Positions 1 through 11,800 of a stretch of 64,000 nt of DNA are shown here, in pieces. The translations under genes and the position numbers were made by a program. This stretch comes from Diphasiastrum complanatum (taxonomy: Eukaryota; Streptophyta; Lycopodiopsida; Lycopodiales; Lycopodiaceae), in contig CM055113.1 in NCBI GenBank assembly GCA_029204225.1, positions 18,943,746 to 19,007,745 of the forward strand. The letters run 5' to 3'. Under the pieces are notes generated by a model. The model was given only the letters and a program-made list of their open reading frames with translations. It was not told the origin of the DNA and ran no database searches. How positions within the stretch are numbered: the first letter of the stretch is position 1; each line of letters opens with the position of its first letter.

Positions 1-33
1 CGATGTGTCACACCTCTCTCTCTCTTCGTCCCT

Positions 34-73
34 CTCCTGATCAGCCATTCTCGTCCTCCTAGCATCACGCAAC

Positions 74-155
<82 letters not shown>

Positions 156-192
156 GATCAGCCATTCCCGTCCTCCTAGCAGGGCGCAACAT
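34..192. repeat. CT microsatellite between two copies of a 42-bp unit
   Basis: A near-pure CT tract (about 77-153) is bracketed by two copies of a 42-bp segment (34-75 and 151-192) that share CTCCTGATCAGCCATT and differ at a few bases. The tract seems to lie within, or to have expanded between, a direct duplication. No gene is seen in the first 500 bases, which are strongly CT-rich on this strand. Confidence 0.85.
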
Positions 193-572
193 CTCCACCC
201 CCCTCTCCCTCTCTCTTTCAGCGATCAATCACTCCCCGCTCTCTCTCTCTCATCAACCTCCTCCTCTCTTTCCCGATTGTCTGTCATCCTCTTCCTAGCA
301 GCAAGCAGCGTCTACTACTCTCACTATCAATCTCACTCCTCGCGCTCTCCCTCCGATCAATCTCATTCCTTCTCTGTTTTGCTCTTTTGCTCTTTCTAGA
401 GACTCCATTATCTTTCTAGCAATTTTGTAAAAAATTTCTTTCTAGACGTTTCTAGAGCCACTATCCTTTCAATCACACTTCATGATATATTTTAAATGCA
501 CTTCACATATGTTTTAGGGCACGCGTGGCCCAATAAGTATGTAAGAATCGAGTTTTTCTCCATCACAGCCAA

Positions 573-591
573 CATTCTCTGTCTCTCTGTC

Positions 592-637
<46 letters not shown>
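573..637. repeat. CT microsatellite with GT interruptions
   Basis: A CT repeat starts as CTCTGT variants and becomes a pure CT tract. Open frames on the minus strand here are Arg-Glu repeats created by the tract and are not genes. Confidence 0.9.
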
Positions 638-640
<3 letters not shown>

Positions 641-782
641 TGACATTCTTTGCACTTTTTCCATTGTCGCCCTAAAACTCCCACCATAAACCTGTTTCTT
701 ATTAACAAATTCTCTCTCTTCAAAAAACCTCTTTTGATTCCAAGCATCTCTCCCAAGATTGGAAATAGAAGTTTCCAAGAGT

Positions 783-935
783 ATGAATGCATGCAATTGA
801 CACCTAGCCAAAAGCATAATTAGCAATATTTCACCCATGCAATTGACACCTAGTCAAAACCATAATTAGCAATACTTTACTTATGATCAAAATAAGTCAA
901 TGGTCAAAACCATAATTAGCAATGGTTATGGTCAA
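783..935. repeat. Imperfect short tandem repeats
   Basis: The segment CATAATTAGCAATA recurs three times (near 812, 850 and 910), with shared flanks such as CATGCAATTGACACCTAG (twice) and TCAAAATAAGTCAA-like words. The copies are degenerate with uneven period of roughly 50-60 bases. No coding potential was recognised. Confidence 0.6.
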
Positions 936-1008
936 GATAAGTCAAACCCCTAATTTTCGAACGGACGAATCAAAACGCGGGAATCACGTTTTGTCTATCA
1001 CATCACAC

Positions 1009-1076
1009 ATTCTCTCTCTTTCTCTCTCTCTTTCTCTCACACACACACATTCTCACACGACACACACACACACATT
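1009..1076. repeat. Compound CT/CA microsatellite
   Basis: Alternating CT and CA runs with short interruptions. Confidence 0.85.
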
Positions 1077-1129
1077 CTATTTTGTATTTGTGAAAACGTA
1101 GTGAAATCTCTTTCATGATTCTTGGTGCA

Positions 1130-1326
1130 TTGTATATGAAATCTAGGCTATTTATATATTGGTTTGAAGACGCATTCTTAGATCCGAAATCTGTCAGCAT
1201 CGCTTTGTTAATGTGCTGAGTCCACCATGAAGGATCTTCAACGTCACTGCTGTAGTTTGCAACCACGAAAGTACGCTGCAAATAGCTGTTTTTTCCAAAC
1301 TTGCTGTGTGCCACAATGTCTGTCAT
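1130..1326 (-). other. Unrecognised coding-like segment
   Basis: The minus strand is open from a Met codon at 1326 down to the CT/CA microsatellite. The predicted peptide includes YLQRTFVVANYSS and DPSWWTQHINKAML, which is not low-complexity and has a plausible amino-acid mix. I do not recognise the family. It may be a short fragment of a gene or mobile element, or chance. Confidence 0.15.
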
Positions 1327-1880
1327 GGCTCATTCTTCTGTATGCCAGCAAACAAACAGTCATGTTGACTGCTGTGAATTCTCACAAGACGAGCACAAGG
1401 CACAGAAGCCAGTCTGATGCAGAACTAAATTTAGTGGCTAGTTGTGAGGCCGTTGAAGGCTTGTTCCTGAAATCATGAATATGATCCGAGTCTTAAGGCT
1501 TACTTTAATCTACTTCCTCAAAGAACAAATCAACAACAACAAAAGTTTGCTTGAATATGTTGACTACCTCCCGCTGTTGCGTGAAGGGCAGCGAACCAGA
1601 ACCATCGTTGCAGGTCATGAATCAATCGTGGAAAAGCAACCACATGCTGAGCCAAAAACAGCACCAATTTTGAAGGAACAAAGCGGTCCAGGCATGGAAT
1701 TATGAAGGAGTCGCATACTGTGTTACAACGTGTTGTTTTAAGGAAAGACGTGGAGAGCGAATTAGACCAACAGAAAAATAATAGTAAATACAGCTCGTTG
1801 TTTGAATGCATGATGCTGGGCGTAGTCCTCCAGACCAGCCCATCACCCAACTCTCCGCTGCAGCCCATGGCAACCCAATC

Positions 1881-2035
1881 ACTCTCTCTTTGAAATCAGC
1901 CCAAGACTACATAGGAAGAGAAAAAGGTGATCTCTCTCTCTCAAATCAGCCCAAGACTACACTGGGAGAGAAACAGGGTGATCTCTCTTTGAAATCAGCC
2001 CAAGACTACATAGAAAGAGAAACTAGCAACCCAAT
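1881..2035. repeat. Three tandem copies of a ~50-bp unit
   Basis: AAATCAGCCCAAGACTACA begins at 1893, 1943 and 1992, a period of 50 then 49 bases. Units end in GAGAGAAA and GTGATCTCTCT-like sequence and differ by several substitutions. The plus frame is open through the array, but the array rather than a gene explains it. Confidence 0.85.
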
Positions 2036-2125
2036 TCTGGCCTTGAATTGAGGTTAATAGTTGACCTATTAATATATGTGATCATCTCGAGTAGATCCTG
2101 AATTTTCGAGATGAGTTGATGAGTT

Positions 2126-2795
2126 TGTTAAATTTAAAAGAAATAGACAAGTACAATCACAGAAATCTTTCAAGGATTGATCCAAATGATGCGGAATTAC
2201 ATAAATCTTTTACCCCATTCCAATTCACTCTCACAATACTGAACATGGTCTGAAGATGGAAAATCAGGATAACCAACAAACAGAACAAAATATCTGCCCA
2301 AAACACTCAACCTTGTCCAAGTGATAAGAGCTTATTAAGATTCTACAACCTTACAACATATTCTACTTCTCCAATCAAATTAAACTCTGCAAATAAGGCT
2401 AACTTATCAGGACAACAACCCAAGAAATATGCTATAGCATTCAATGCCAAAAGTTGCAGCAGCCTGCTGCCATACAGAATCAGTAGAAACATAGTTTCAA
2501 TAAACTCAGAACATTACTTGACCTGAAAACAGGAAATGCTAATAACATAGCCACTCACAAGAATAGAAGACAAGAACTTAGAAAAAAAGAAGAGAACGAT
2601 GCATTGCCATTTCTATTACAAGTATTTATTCTACTCAGACTAACCTATATCTTTTAATTATTTAATCAAGCTACTGAGTTAAAAAGATTCTAACTAGCTT
2701 TTTGTCTGAGTGGGATGACCGCTTTCAACATAAAACAAAAAAGCTGACGCAATCACTAAGTGGGTTAGTGAACGAGGTGGGGCAAATATCTAACA
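2126..2795 (-). repeat. Copia 3' LTR (outer end tentative)
   Basis: On the minus strand a purine tract, TTCAAGAGGGGG (2796-2807), is followed at once by TGTTAGATATT, the expected PPT-to-LTR junction of a Copia element. The matching pol end lies just upstream (minus sense). The distal end is placed at 2126 because TGTTAAA on the plus strand there gives matching TGTTA...TAACA termini; this end is a guess. No partner LTR was found. Confidence 0.55.
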
Positions 2796-2807
2796 CCCCC
2801 TCTTGAA
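2796..2807 (-). other. Polypurine tract of Copia remnant
   Basis: The minus strand reads TTCAAGAGGGGG directly before the TG of the LTR. Polypurine tracts prime plus-strand DNA synthesis in LTR elements. Confidence 0.6.
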
Positions 2808-2817
2808 CCCAAGAACC

Positions 2818-3448
2818 TCATCCTACTCCCAAGCTTGCCCTATGTTTTTCAAATAATTTCCTACCTAATGGTTTTGTGAAGACATCAGCAATCATATCAG
2901 ATGTCTTTATGAATTCAACTACTATTTCTGATTTTTGTATCGTATCTCTGATATGATGATACTTCAGTGGAATATGCTTGGTTCTAGAATGAAAAATAGG
3001 ATTTTTGGACAGATTTATGGCACTTTGACTGTCCATTTTAATCATTGTTGGTCCTGCCTATTTTGCACCAATCTCTCCAAGAATACTTCTTAGCCATATA
3101 GCTTCGTTGGTGGCCTTGGATGCTGCTATGTACTCAGACTCACATGATGATTGAGCAATTATGAATTGTTTCTTACATATCCAACTGACAGCCCCTTTGC
3201 ATAACAAAAAACAACCTGCTGATATTGATTTGCAATCATCTTTATTGCTTGCCAAGCTGACATCACTGTATGCTTGCAAATTGAAGTCTGTGTCGCCTCT
3301 GTAGGTGATGCCAAAATCTGAATTGCCCTGGGCAGTCATTTTTAGTCAATATTGTCTCTTCCTCCATAGGAGTGGTGACTACCTTGCTGTTCTGCATTCC
3401 ATATTCTTTTATCACTTCTAGTGTGTATTTCATTTGTGCAAGATGCAA
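2818..3448 (-). pseudogene. Copia pol remnant: end of RT and RNase H
   Basis: The first part (3448-3263) resembles the end of a Copia reverse transcriptase (HLAQMKYTLEVIKEYGM, LTKNDCPG). The second (3339-2818) is the RNase H and C-terminus, with AQSSCESEYIAA, FHSRTKHIPLKYHHIRD and DMIADVFTKPLG. An amber codon at 3056-3058 splits the RNase H frame. Between LTKNDCPG and the RNase H start the usual linker of about 70 residues is missing and the frame changes, so an internal deletion is likely. The end abuts the PPT and 3' LTR. Gag, integrase and most of RT are absent. Confidence 0.85.
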
Positions 3449-3475
3449 GGTCCTGCCCTTTTTGTTGTCTTGTGC

Positions 3476-5341
3476 TCTATCGCATTATTGACATGTATAT
3501 TTGATATACTTATTCTGATATAGTTCTTTGTTCTGTGTTCAAATTTGTGCTAATATTGCTATGCTTGTTATTCATTCTGTCTGATCTTTCTAGTTGCTCT
3601 TTTTGGTAATAGACGACTAACGTTTAATCGTGTCTTTCACGAATAATTCACGACTAATTATCTGTCGAGCACTGTCTAGCTCTTTGCAAATTAATCGCGA
3701 CACATAATTTGTCTTGTTATTCATGATAAATTATTCTTCTGACGCTTCGTTCATCAATTCTTGGCTACTTAATCAAGAACGACCGTGATTTCCATCACTA
3801 ACGTTTTGTTCGTTCTGATAGGTGTAGTCATGCTTTTGGAGAGAGTCGCATAGCTCCTTCCGCTGCGCACGAACAATTTTTGTTCGAGTTCGAGTTCGTT
3901 TCTCGTTCGTGTTTCGTGTCTCGTTTGTGTTCGTCATACCCCTCTGAGCTAATTTTTTTTAAAAAAATTTTTATACGACACCTTTCTCAACTCTCGCTAC
4001 TCTCCCTCTCTCCACCATAGGCGGCTGGCAGATATCATTTTCGACCCATATAAGGCAACGAGTTGCAAGCACTCAAGATAGGTCATAAAAATTTGCTTGA
4101 TAATAAGGACTTTGAAAAGGGACCGATACTTCTCATTCCCAAGTTTGATCTTTCCACATGTGATGATTTGGTGTATAATGCTTGAATATGGCTCACCTAC
4201 CCAGGTTCGATTTTTTGTGATTCCACAGTTTGATAATAAAAAAAAAGCATTTCCCAAGTCTTATGTGAAAAGTGCCCAAGTGCCATTCTTTTGAATACAC
4301 TTAAGGGATATACCAAAGGAAACATCAAAAATGTTGCACGGAATGTTTACTTGAATGTAAGCTAACAAGAAGTTAGATATATCAGAGTGCTTAGACATGA
4401 CAAGAACAGATGAAATAGTCAGAGGATGAGAGTAATAATGGCTCTACTGAGCTTTTGATCATATATTGCAGCAATATGAGTACAAAGAATTGAAATTTGA
4501 TACAATGCTCTAATTTTCTTGCACTCCTTGAGTGAAGATCAATTTGTGTGTGATACATGCATACGTGAAATAGAACCATGTAACTCATAAAAGCAATAGT
4601 TCATGCATAAATAGATTTTATGTCATCTTCATTTTTTTGCTATGTTATATACATGGTTTCGCTTGCAAAGCCTTATGGGTGTGAAAGATGGTTTAAGCTA
4701 ACTACAAACTAGTTAATGTTTGAAAGTGTTTTTTTTTTACAAAAGTCACATTTAGTCAAAAATGATGGTCGTGTTAGCTGGGACAAAATCAAATTGAATT
4801 GAATTGCTATAATCTTCACCCTCGACCTCTACCTTCGAACAAAATCAATTAGGTGACAAAGACCTATGTGAATCTACATGTATTTTGTATAGATTGAGGA
4901 TGTATCAAGAATGCTTCTTATATATTTTCAACAGAGAAACATAATAATTGTTCCATGGAGGAGAATCTTAAAGCCAAGTTGAGAGATGCGTGAAGGAAGA
5001 GAATGAAAATAGGGGATTTATGAGTGTTTGGGCCTTTTGTGATAAAATTGACCCAACAAAAAAAAAAAAGTCTAAATGATGAGTGACAAGGTCTTTGTGA
5101 ACAATTGTGCCATATGAGGCCAATATGTTTGATAATTGAGGTGCTCTACTTGTTGATGGGGATTTTCAAAGCCCTCATAAGTACAATGGTGGAGAGAGTG
5201 ACCAGATATAGCTCAATAATTTGTTACTTATATTAATGACTTTTCAAGGAGGAGTAAATTTCTATCATCAAGAACAAAACAAAAGCATTTTTAAGGTTCC
5301 AACAATCAAATGAATGGGTGAGCATCAAACTAGAAGAAAAA
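3476..5341. other. Intergenic DNA without a recognised gene
   Basis: AT-rich sequence with no convincing frame on either strand. At 3868-3935 a run of TTCG-containing words (GTTCGAGTTCGAGTTCG, TCGTTCGTGTTTCGTG) resembles the U3 of the Copia LTRs at 8.7 and 14.1 kb and may be a relic. An A/T-run inverted stretch lies at 3950-3975. Confidence 0.5.
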
Positions 5342-6455
5342 TCAAAGCTCTAGGATGCCCCAACCTTCTATGCCACAAGTCCTCCTTAGATAAAGGACCT
5401 CATCATTTTTCTTGATAAGGCCAGTATTGGAATTGAACTTTACATCACAACCACTATCAAGCAACTTTCCAACACTAAGCAAGTTTTTTGTAAGTTGAGG
5501 AATAAAAAGAACATTAGAAAGTGCAAGAACTTTAGAAGAAGCAAGTTTCAATGGAATGTTGCCAATTCCTTCTATAGAGCAATCATGATCATTTGCAGTG
5601 TAGATAGATCTCTTAAGTCCTTTGTAAGATACAATTGAGTCAAAGACTCCTTTGAACAGCACATATGTGAAGAAGCTCCACTATCTATGTACCAAGCTCT
5701 ATCTTTCTTGAAAGGTGATGAAGAAAAACTCGACACCATGAGTGATCCCTCTCCATCACTTGCAACAAAATCTTCTTCAATCTCTTTGGAGAGATTTGCT
5801 TGCTTGAGTTGGTTTTTCTTCTTGAAGCAATTAGAGGCATAGTGCCCCTTCTTGCCACAGAAGAAACACTTCACTTTCTTCTTCTTGGTCTTTGAAGTAG
5901 AAGGATGAGATGAATCATCCTCTTCACCATCTTTGTCTCGATCCTTGGCTTTGTCTTTGTTGGATGCTTGAGAAAACTGGTTTCCTTCCTTTATGCTTGT
6001 CCTTGACAAAGAGGGCTTTGTCACTTCTACCATGCTTGAGTTTGTTCATCCTAGAAAGTTTATAACTTTGCCTAGCTTCTTCAGAAATGAGAATTCCTTG
6101 GAGAGTTTCTAAATTAGGCAACTCCTCCTTTATGGCAAAGGATTGAACAAGATTATCATAGTCATCTTTCAAGCCATTTAGAATGACTTGTACTAGTTCA
6201 TCTTGGTTAATAGTAACACCAACACAAGAAAGCTCTCTATGAAGATCTTTTACTCTCAAAACATAGTTTGATGCACTCTCCTCACTTCTTTGAAAACTTT
6301 GGAAAATCTGATTCCTAAGAGTGAGTATTCTAGAAGTATTCTTTGCTTCATAGATGGATTTAAGTGCATCCCAGACATCTTTAGGTATGGTGCAAGATCC
6401 TAACTCTCTCAAAATTTCATTAGATACATGACTACAGAAGAAAAAGTTTTAATAT
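5342..6455 (-). pseudogene. Copia gag and protease remnant, frameshifted
   Basis: The minus strand encodes a Copia Gag: a UBN2-type region with LRNQIFQSFQRSEESASNYV and ELVQVILNGLKDDYDNLVQSF (about 6412-6050), a zinc knuckle CFFCGKKGHYASNC (CX2CX4HX4C), then a protease with the DSGASSHM active-site block and LSNVLFIPQLTKNLLSV. The reading frame shifts near 6000 and shifts back near 5680, so the first and third blocks share a frame while the knuckle/protease block lies in another. The remnant ends abruptly at 5342, before integrase. On its other side it runs straight into a pol fragment from a different element. Confidence 0.88.
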
Positions 6456-6990
6456 AATCCGAATACCATACTTCTATGAAAAACCTTTTGCTACAAGTCT
6501 GGCTTTGTATCTTGATACATTGCCATCTAGTCCATACTTATATTTGTAGATCCATTTGCACTTGACAGTCTTTCTCTCAGTTGGTACTGGTTCAAGAGTC
6601 CAGACCTTGTTCTTCTTCATGGAGTCCATCTCTTCCTCCATGGCTTTTATCCATCTGTCCTTGTCGAAACTGTCGATTGCTTCGTCATAGGGTTGTGGTT
6701 TACCACTGAATCCACAAAACTCTTCTACTATGGAAGTTGAGCTGTCAGGCACAACTCTGGCTGACTGGTGTTCTTCTGTCTCTTGTCGATCTCCTTGGAG
6801 ATTGATCTTGCGCTTCAATGGCTTTGCCTTTGTCATTTGCCTTTGTTGAGTGTCTTCCCTTTGTGGATTGTAAGCTCCTATGTGTAGCAGGTGTCCTGGG
6901 TACAGGTTGCATGTCGTCGGGCTCTTCATCCTCTAAATTGTCACTCAGTCCATCTGGAATTTGAACATTTTCATCTGGATGCTCAGGGTC
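6456..6990 (-). pseudogene. Copia pol fragment: linker and start of RT
   Basis: The predicted protein contains FCGFSGKPQPYDEAI, DRWIKAMEEEMDSMKKNKVW, ERKTVKCKWIYKYKYG and RYKARLVAKGFS, which is the start of the Copia reverse transcriptase domain (RVT_2). It is close to the equivalent segment of the complete element at 10.2-10.5 kb. After AKGFS there is an amber codon, a few more RT-like residues (KYGIRI), and then the frame enters the gag of the neighbouring remnant near 6455. No LTR lies at the junction, so the fusion probably arose by deletion. Confidence 0.82.
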
Positions 6991-6999
6991 TGTTGGAAT

Positions 7000-7843
7000 T
7001 TAATCTAACACCTACTCATTCCAACAGCCCTTCTTCCTTCTCTGATTTTTACTCTCTCAAATGAAACCTACAGAAAATCATCTGTTTTTTTAACAGTCTG
7101 CATATTTTAACTAATAGTCACTACAATTTGCATATTTACTCAGGTTTTTCAACAGGGAAAAAACCTGACACCCGACACTGTCGCCAAATTTTATCTTCCT
7201 AAGCAACCAAGTGTTCAACAACAATTATGAAAGTTGTTTTTGGGCCATTTAGACACTTTCAGAAAAGTGACACTTTTTGCAAAAAATGCACTACATTTTT
7301 ACATTGTAGGGATGTAGATATGGTCGGTGAGCAGCCCTTCCGCGAGCTACTGAAAGCTGATCTTTCACTTTCTCTGAGGCTAATGCCTTATTTGGATGAA
7401 AGAATATTGGTGGGAGAAAATTATTCCACTTCGTTTCAATTCCCATTAGATACTCTAAATCCCAGGCATAAGTGGCTGTCGCGCGGACTGTTGGGTCAGA
7501 GCAGTTGAAATACTTACTAGAGAATTGGTGAGAGTCCTTCGAGCATCTACATTCGTATTTCAACCGTGCTTTGAAGGAATCTTCGGCCAATTACAGTTTT
7601 GGATTGTGATTTTGTCCAGGGGAGTGCCACAATCCACCCATTTGGATCATTGTGTGCATGGCAGGAAATGCGCGTTCACCCTTAGTTGTTGTGGATCTAC
7701 TTATATTGTCTTGAGATCCACCACCAACATTTATACCAAAAGTTCCATTTCTTCCTCTGGAAAAAAGGTGAAAGCTTTGCCTTTTGGGATTTGTGACACC
7801 TCTCTTGTGGCCAATTCAGGTGGCATTGGCATTTAAAATTAAG
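7000..7843. other. Flank of the complete Copia, with an unrecognised minus-strand frame
   Basis: No known family was recognised. The minus strand is open from about 7587 to 7291 with a non-repetitive peptide (AEDSFKARLKYECRC, TYAWDLEYLMGIETKWNNF); further frame segments up to 7840 are broken by stops. It could be a gene fragment that the Copia element inserted beside, or an older element. It ends at the element's target-site duplication. Confidence 0.25.
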
Positions 7844-7848
7844 GTCAT
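7844..7848. repeat. Target-site duplication, left copy (GTCAT)
   Basis: GTCAT precedes the left LTR terminus and is repeated exactly at 14259-14263 after the right terminus. Five bases is the normal duplication length for Copia integrases. Confidence 0.92.
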
Positions 7849-8394
7849 TGATGAGAATCGTGAGATGCTCTGATACCACTAATGAGAATCTAGGGGAGAA
7901 AAATTCACGAAACAGTCGCGACTCTCTTTCAAGATTCGGATGGAGTTTAGATGCGTTCGCTGGGCACTGCCAGCTGAAACCCTCCTACAATCCTCTAGAG
8001 AGTAGTCAGTTACTACTGATCTACGTTCATATAATTAATACAGCATTCGACTTAATTTCAACCAAGGTGCGAAATTCAAAGGGAATAAGAAAACTCAGAC
8101 ATATGAAATAAACAGCATAAGCATTCAACATCCAAGATCAGACACAACTAGAAAACAATCTATATTGATTTTCTCTGATTTTTTCAGGGCACTGCATGCG
8201 AATCCACGCAGTGCATTGGCATGAGAGAAGCACAGCTGTCTCACGAGTAGTAGTCTCGCTTCACTAGCGGACAATTGGATCTTCTGATCCTAGACAGAAT
8301 TATCTTCTTGCACGCAGGCGGAGCTTTTGTCTGTGTTCGTCTTGATTGCTTGTTAGCATCAGACTTCTTCATTGTCTCTTCTCTTTGTTACACT

Positions 8395-8445
8395 CTACGT
8401 ATCCTATTCTGATATATATCAAGTATTATCCAATAAGTACAGTCT
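8395..8445 (-). promoter_or_regulatory. Probable LTR core promoter
   Basis: The minus strand carries an ATTGG (inverted CCAAT) followed by TGATATATATCA (8410-8421), a plausible TATA element. The position, about 470 bp into the LTR from its U3 end, suits the U3/R boundary. The equivalent site in the other LTR, near 13780, is slightly altered. No transcript start can be proven from sequence. Confidence 0.35.
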
Positions 8446-8699
8446 CTCTATGTAAACTTAAGATTAGAGTGATTATACATCTACACCTAATCAGGGAATT
8501 ACAAGAGTGGCAGATTAGCCACGACCTAGAAAGTATATGTTGACGTCATGTCATCAGGTCAGATCTATGTAATTCTGGGTACTTGCATGATCTCTGGTGG
8601 TACTCCTTGGAGCGTGAGGACAGAACGGGTTTCGTTTCCACTGTTGGTTTCGTTTACCTCGTCTGCCTTTCTCTCTTGCTGGACCGCAAAGGAATCTTG

Positions 8700-8830
8700 T
8701 TCGTGGATCCTTCGTGTTCACGAACCGTTCGTGTTTGCGAACCGTTCGTCTTCGTCTCCGTTGACTTTCGTGTTCGCGAAACTCTTCGTGTTTCGTGTCT
8801 CCAAATGTTCGAGTTCGCAAACATCTGCAT
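8700..8830 (-). promoter_or_regulatory. U3 cluster of TTCG/CGAA palindromes
   Basis: TTCACGAA (8717-8724) and TTCGCGAA (8773-8780) lie among many TTCGTG words. These fit TTCnnGAA, the two-unit core of heat-shock elements; a full element would need further correctly spaced units, which I do not see clearly. The cluster also overlaps the end of the pol reading frame, so coding constraint is an alternative explanation. Confidence 0.3.
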
Positions 8831-11800
8831 CAGGTGAAGGGCTGAAAGCTAGCAAGGCTTTGTAATCAGAAACACTTTGTTTCTTCAGCTCCTTCTCAAA
8901 GCATGGTAGCTTTATGATCCCGAGACTGCTCCTTTGCCTCTCAAAGAGCCCTTTATCCAGTGCTTTAGTGAAGATGTCAGCAACCATATCTTTCGTTCCT
9001 ATGAAGGTGGTCTCCATCATCTTCCTTTCAATCAGATCCATGATCAAGTGATACTTGATCGCAATGTGCTTCGTTCTTGAGTGGAACACAGGATGTTTTG
9101 TCAGGTGTGTCGCAGAGGTGTTGTCCATCTGCAAGACCAATGGCTCGTTCCTTGTTTCGCCCAATTTGTCCAAGAACTGCCTTAGCCAAATTATTTCGTT
9201 GGCCATCTTTGCTGCTGCTACGTGCTCTACTTCGCAGGACGACTGGGCTACAATGGTATGCTTCTTGCTTACCCAGAAAATTACTGCTCCTGATGCAATG
9301 GTGCATCCTCCTGAGACGCTTTTACAGTCGTCCATGAGAGATGCCCAGCTAGCATCGTTGTAGGAAAGTATCCTGAGACCTGCACCACGACAATAACACA
9401 AGCCATAATCCCTCGTTAATTGAAGATATTGCAAAATTTGTTTTGCAATCTTCCAATGTGTCGAGCCTGGATTCGTGCAGAATTGGCTCATCCTGAATAC
9501 TGCATAAGCAATATCAAGGTGTGTGTTGTCTGCAAGGTACATCAATGAACCTATCAGCTTCCTGTAGGGTGCGAACTGCATCTGTTCTCTTTCTTCCATA
9601 GTCTTTGGACAGTTGTCATTTGTTAGCACCGTCCCTACGAGCATTGGAGTGTTTGCTCCTTTGCAGTTCAGCATCCCAAAGTCCTCTAGGATCTTCTGGG
9701 TGTATCTGGACTGGTGAAGGTATAACCTGCCTCCCTCATAGTCCCTTTCAATTTGTAAGCCTAGGTAACACCTGGCTTCTCCCAGATCCACTATCTCAAA
9801 ATGCTTCGAGATGTCTGTCTTTACTTCAGCAATTAGCTGTTCACTCCTGCATAGTATCAGAGTGTCGTCCACATATACAGCCACTATGATGATCTGCCCA
9901 TCTGTAACTCTGACATACACATTGGAGTCAGCCAGCAGAGGCTTGAATCCCAATTATTTCAGGGCCTGATCCTTCTTCTTGTACCATTGTCAGACTGATT
10001 GCTTCAGACCGTAGATGCTTCTATGCATTCTGCACACATAGTCAGGAAGTGAATTTGAGACAAATCCTGGGGGTTGATCCATAAAGACCTCTTTGTCTAA
10101 TTTGCCATGCAAGAAGGCTGTCTTCTCATCCACAATGTGGATCCTAAGGTCATAAGCTGCTACATATGCAAACAACAGACGTAGGGATGAATGTTTGATG
10201 GCAGGAGAGAAGGTTTCAGAGTAGGCAATACCGTATCTCTGAGAGAAACCCTTCGCTACCATTCTTGCCTTGTATTTCATCACACCCGTCTGGTCCATAT
10301 TTGAGTTTGCAAATCCATTTGCATTTGACAGTCTGGCGCTTGTGAGGTAATGGCTCCAATGTCCATACTTGGTTTTTCCTCATGGACTCCATCTCTTCGT
10401 TCATGGCTTGGATCCATTTGTCCTTTTTTGGACCTTCGATTGCCTCCTCGAATGTCTATAGTTCACCACTGAACCCGCAAAATTCTTCTGATGTGGAAGC
10501 TGAACTGCTTGGCACAAATCTTGTTGGTGCTCTTCGTGGTTTTGTCGACCTTCTAGGAGATCCTCCTGGAACAGCTATGCCTTTGTCCTTGTCTGGTCTG
10601 CTAGGTCCGGAAACATCTTGGTTTATAGGAATTGTGGCGGCAAGTTGCCTCTCAAATCTTTCTTCGTCTAATTCGTTGCTTGAATGGGAGACAGCTCAAA
10701 AATCTTCGTTTTCGTGTTCGTCCTCTGCTCCCTCTGACGTTGACGACAAGTCATAGTATCGCCTTTCCAGAACTTCATAGCTAATAGGGTCTTCGTTGGC
10801 CATTGTCCTGCTCTCGTCGAATTTGACATCCCTCACTGTTTTCACAGTGTTCGTGTCTGGCATGTAGATTTTGTAGTATGACGAATTATTGTCATAACCT
10901 ACCAGAAATCCTTGCTCGGCTTTCTCATCAAGCTTCTTGCTAAGCTTATCAATAATATGTGCATATACTGCACAACCAAATATTCTGACGTGAGACAGGT
11001 TGGGTTTTCTACCCCACCATAGCTCATGTGGTGTCGTGTGAGGAACACCAAATTTGCATGTCCTGTTCTGGATGTATGCGGTTGTAGCTACTGCTTCAGC
11101 CCACAGTGCCCTTGGAGCCTTCGAGTATGCCACCATGCATCTAGCTGCTTCCATCAGGGTCCTGTTCTTTCGTTCAGCAACACCATTGTGCTGCGGTGTG
11201 TAGGCTGTAGTTCTTATGTGAATGATGCCACGATTATTGCAGAAGTCAGTGAAGCGATTCAAGATATATTCACCACCTCGATCTGTTCTGATCTGCTTCA
11301 CCTTGCTGCATGTGCATCTCTCAGCCCAATTCACATATTCTATGAATTTATCAAGTGCTTCAGATTTATTCTAAATAAAATACACTCTGGCAAACTTGCT
11401 ATAATCATCAATGAAGGTTATATAATATTTTGAACCTCCTATTGAGATCATGTTGAATGGACCACAGATGTCAGAGTGCACTAGCTACAGAATCTTTGTC
11501 GTTTTGTAGGAGTCTTTGACGAATAGTGTGCGTGACATCTTGCCTTTCAAACATGCATCACAGGTGGTCGAACTGGTTGCATTCGAGATGCTAACCCCTG
11601 TTATTGCTCCATGATGACTTGCCTGGTAGAGTGCCATTGAGTTCATGTGGCAGAGTCTTCTATGCCACAGAGTGTCTGGCGAGTCGTCATGGGTCTGATG
11701 CATTTGATCTTCAGGTAGGCGTGCCTTTAGATGACATAGGTTGCCCTTCCTTCTGCCTTGAGCAATGAGAGTGCTGGTGTTGGCATCAATCACGTTGCAT

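Larger units (their letters stand above)
7849..8887 (-). repeat. 3' LTR of complete Copia element (1039 bp)
   Basis: This aligns end to end with 13222-14258, with scattered substitutions and small indels. On the minus strand it starts TGAAGAAAC at 8887 and ends CTCATCA at 7849, giving TG...CA termini. The outer end abuts GTCAT of the TSD. A PBS-like GCTCTGATACCA (plus-strand form) lies 18 bp inside this end at 7867-7878. The U3 side (8700-8830) carries repeated TTCG/CGAA palindromes. Confidence 0.95.

Noticed and set aside
1390-1480. Possible Copia RNase H fragment (DAELNLVASCEAVEGLFL)
   Set aside because: The resemblance to the SSCEAE...EA..L pattern is weak and no other pol motif is nearby.
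8548-8865. Plus-strand ORFs in the LTRs (also 13919-14236 and 37303-37659)
   Set aside because: They recur only because the LTRs are homologous and lie opposite the real pol tail and U3.
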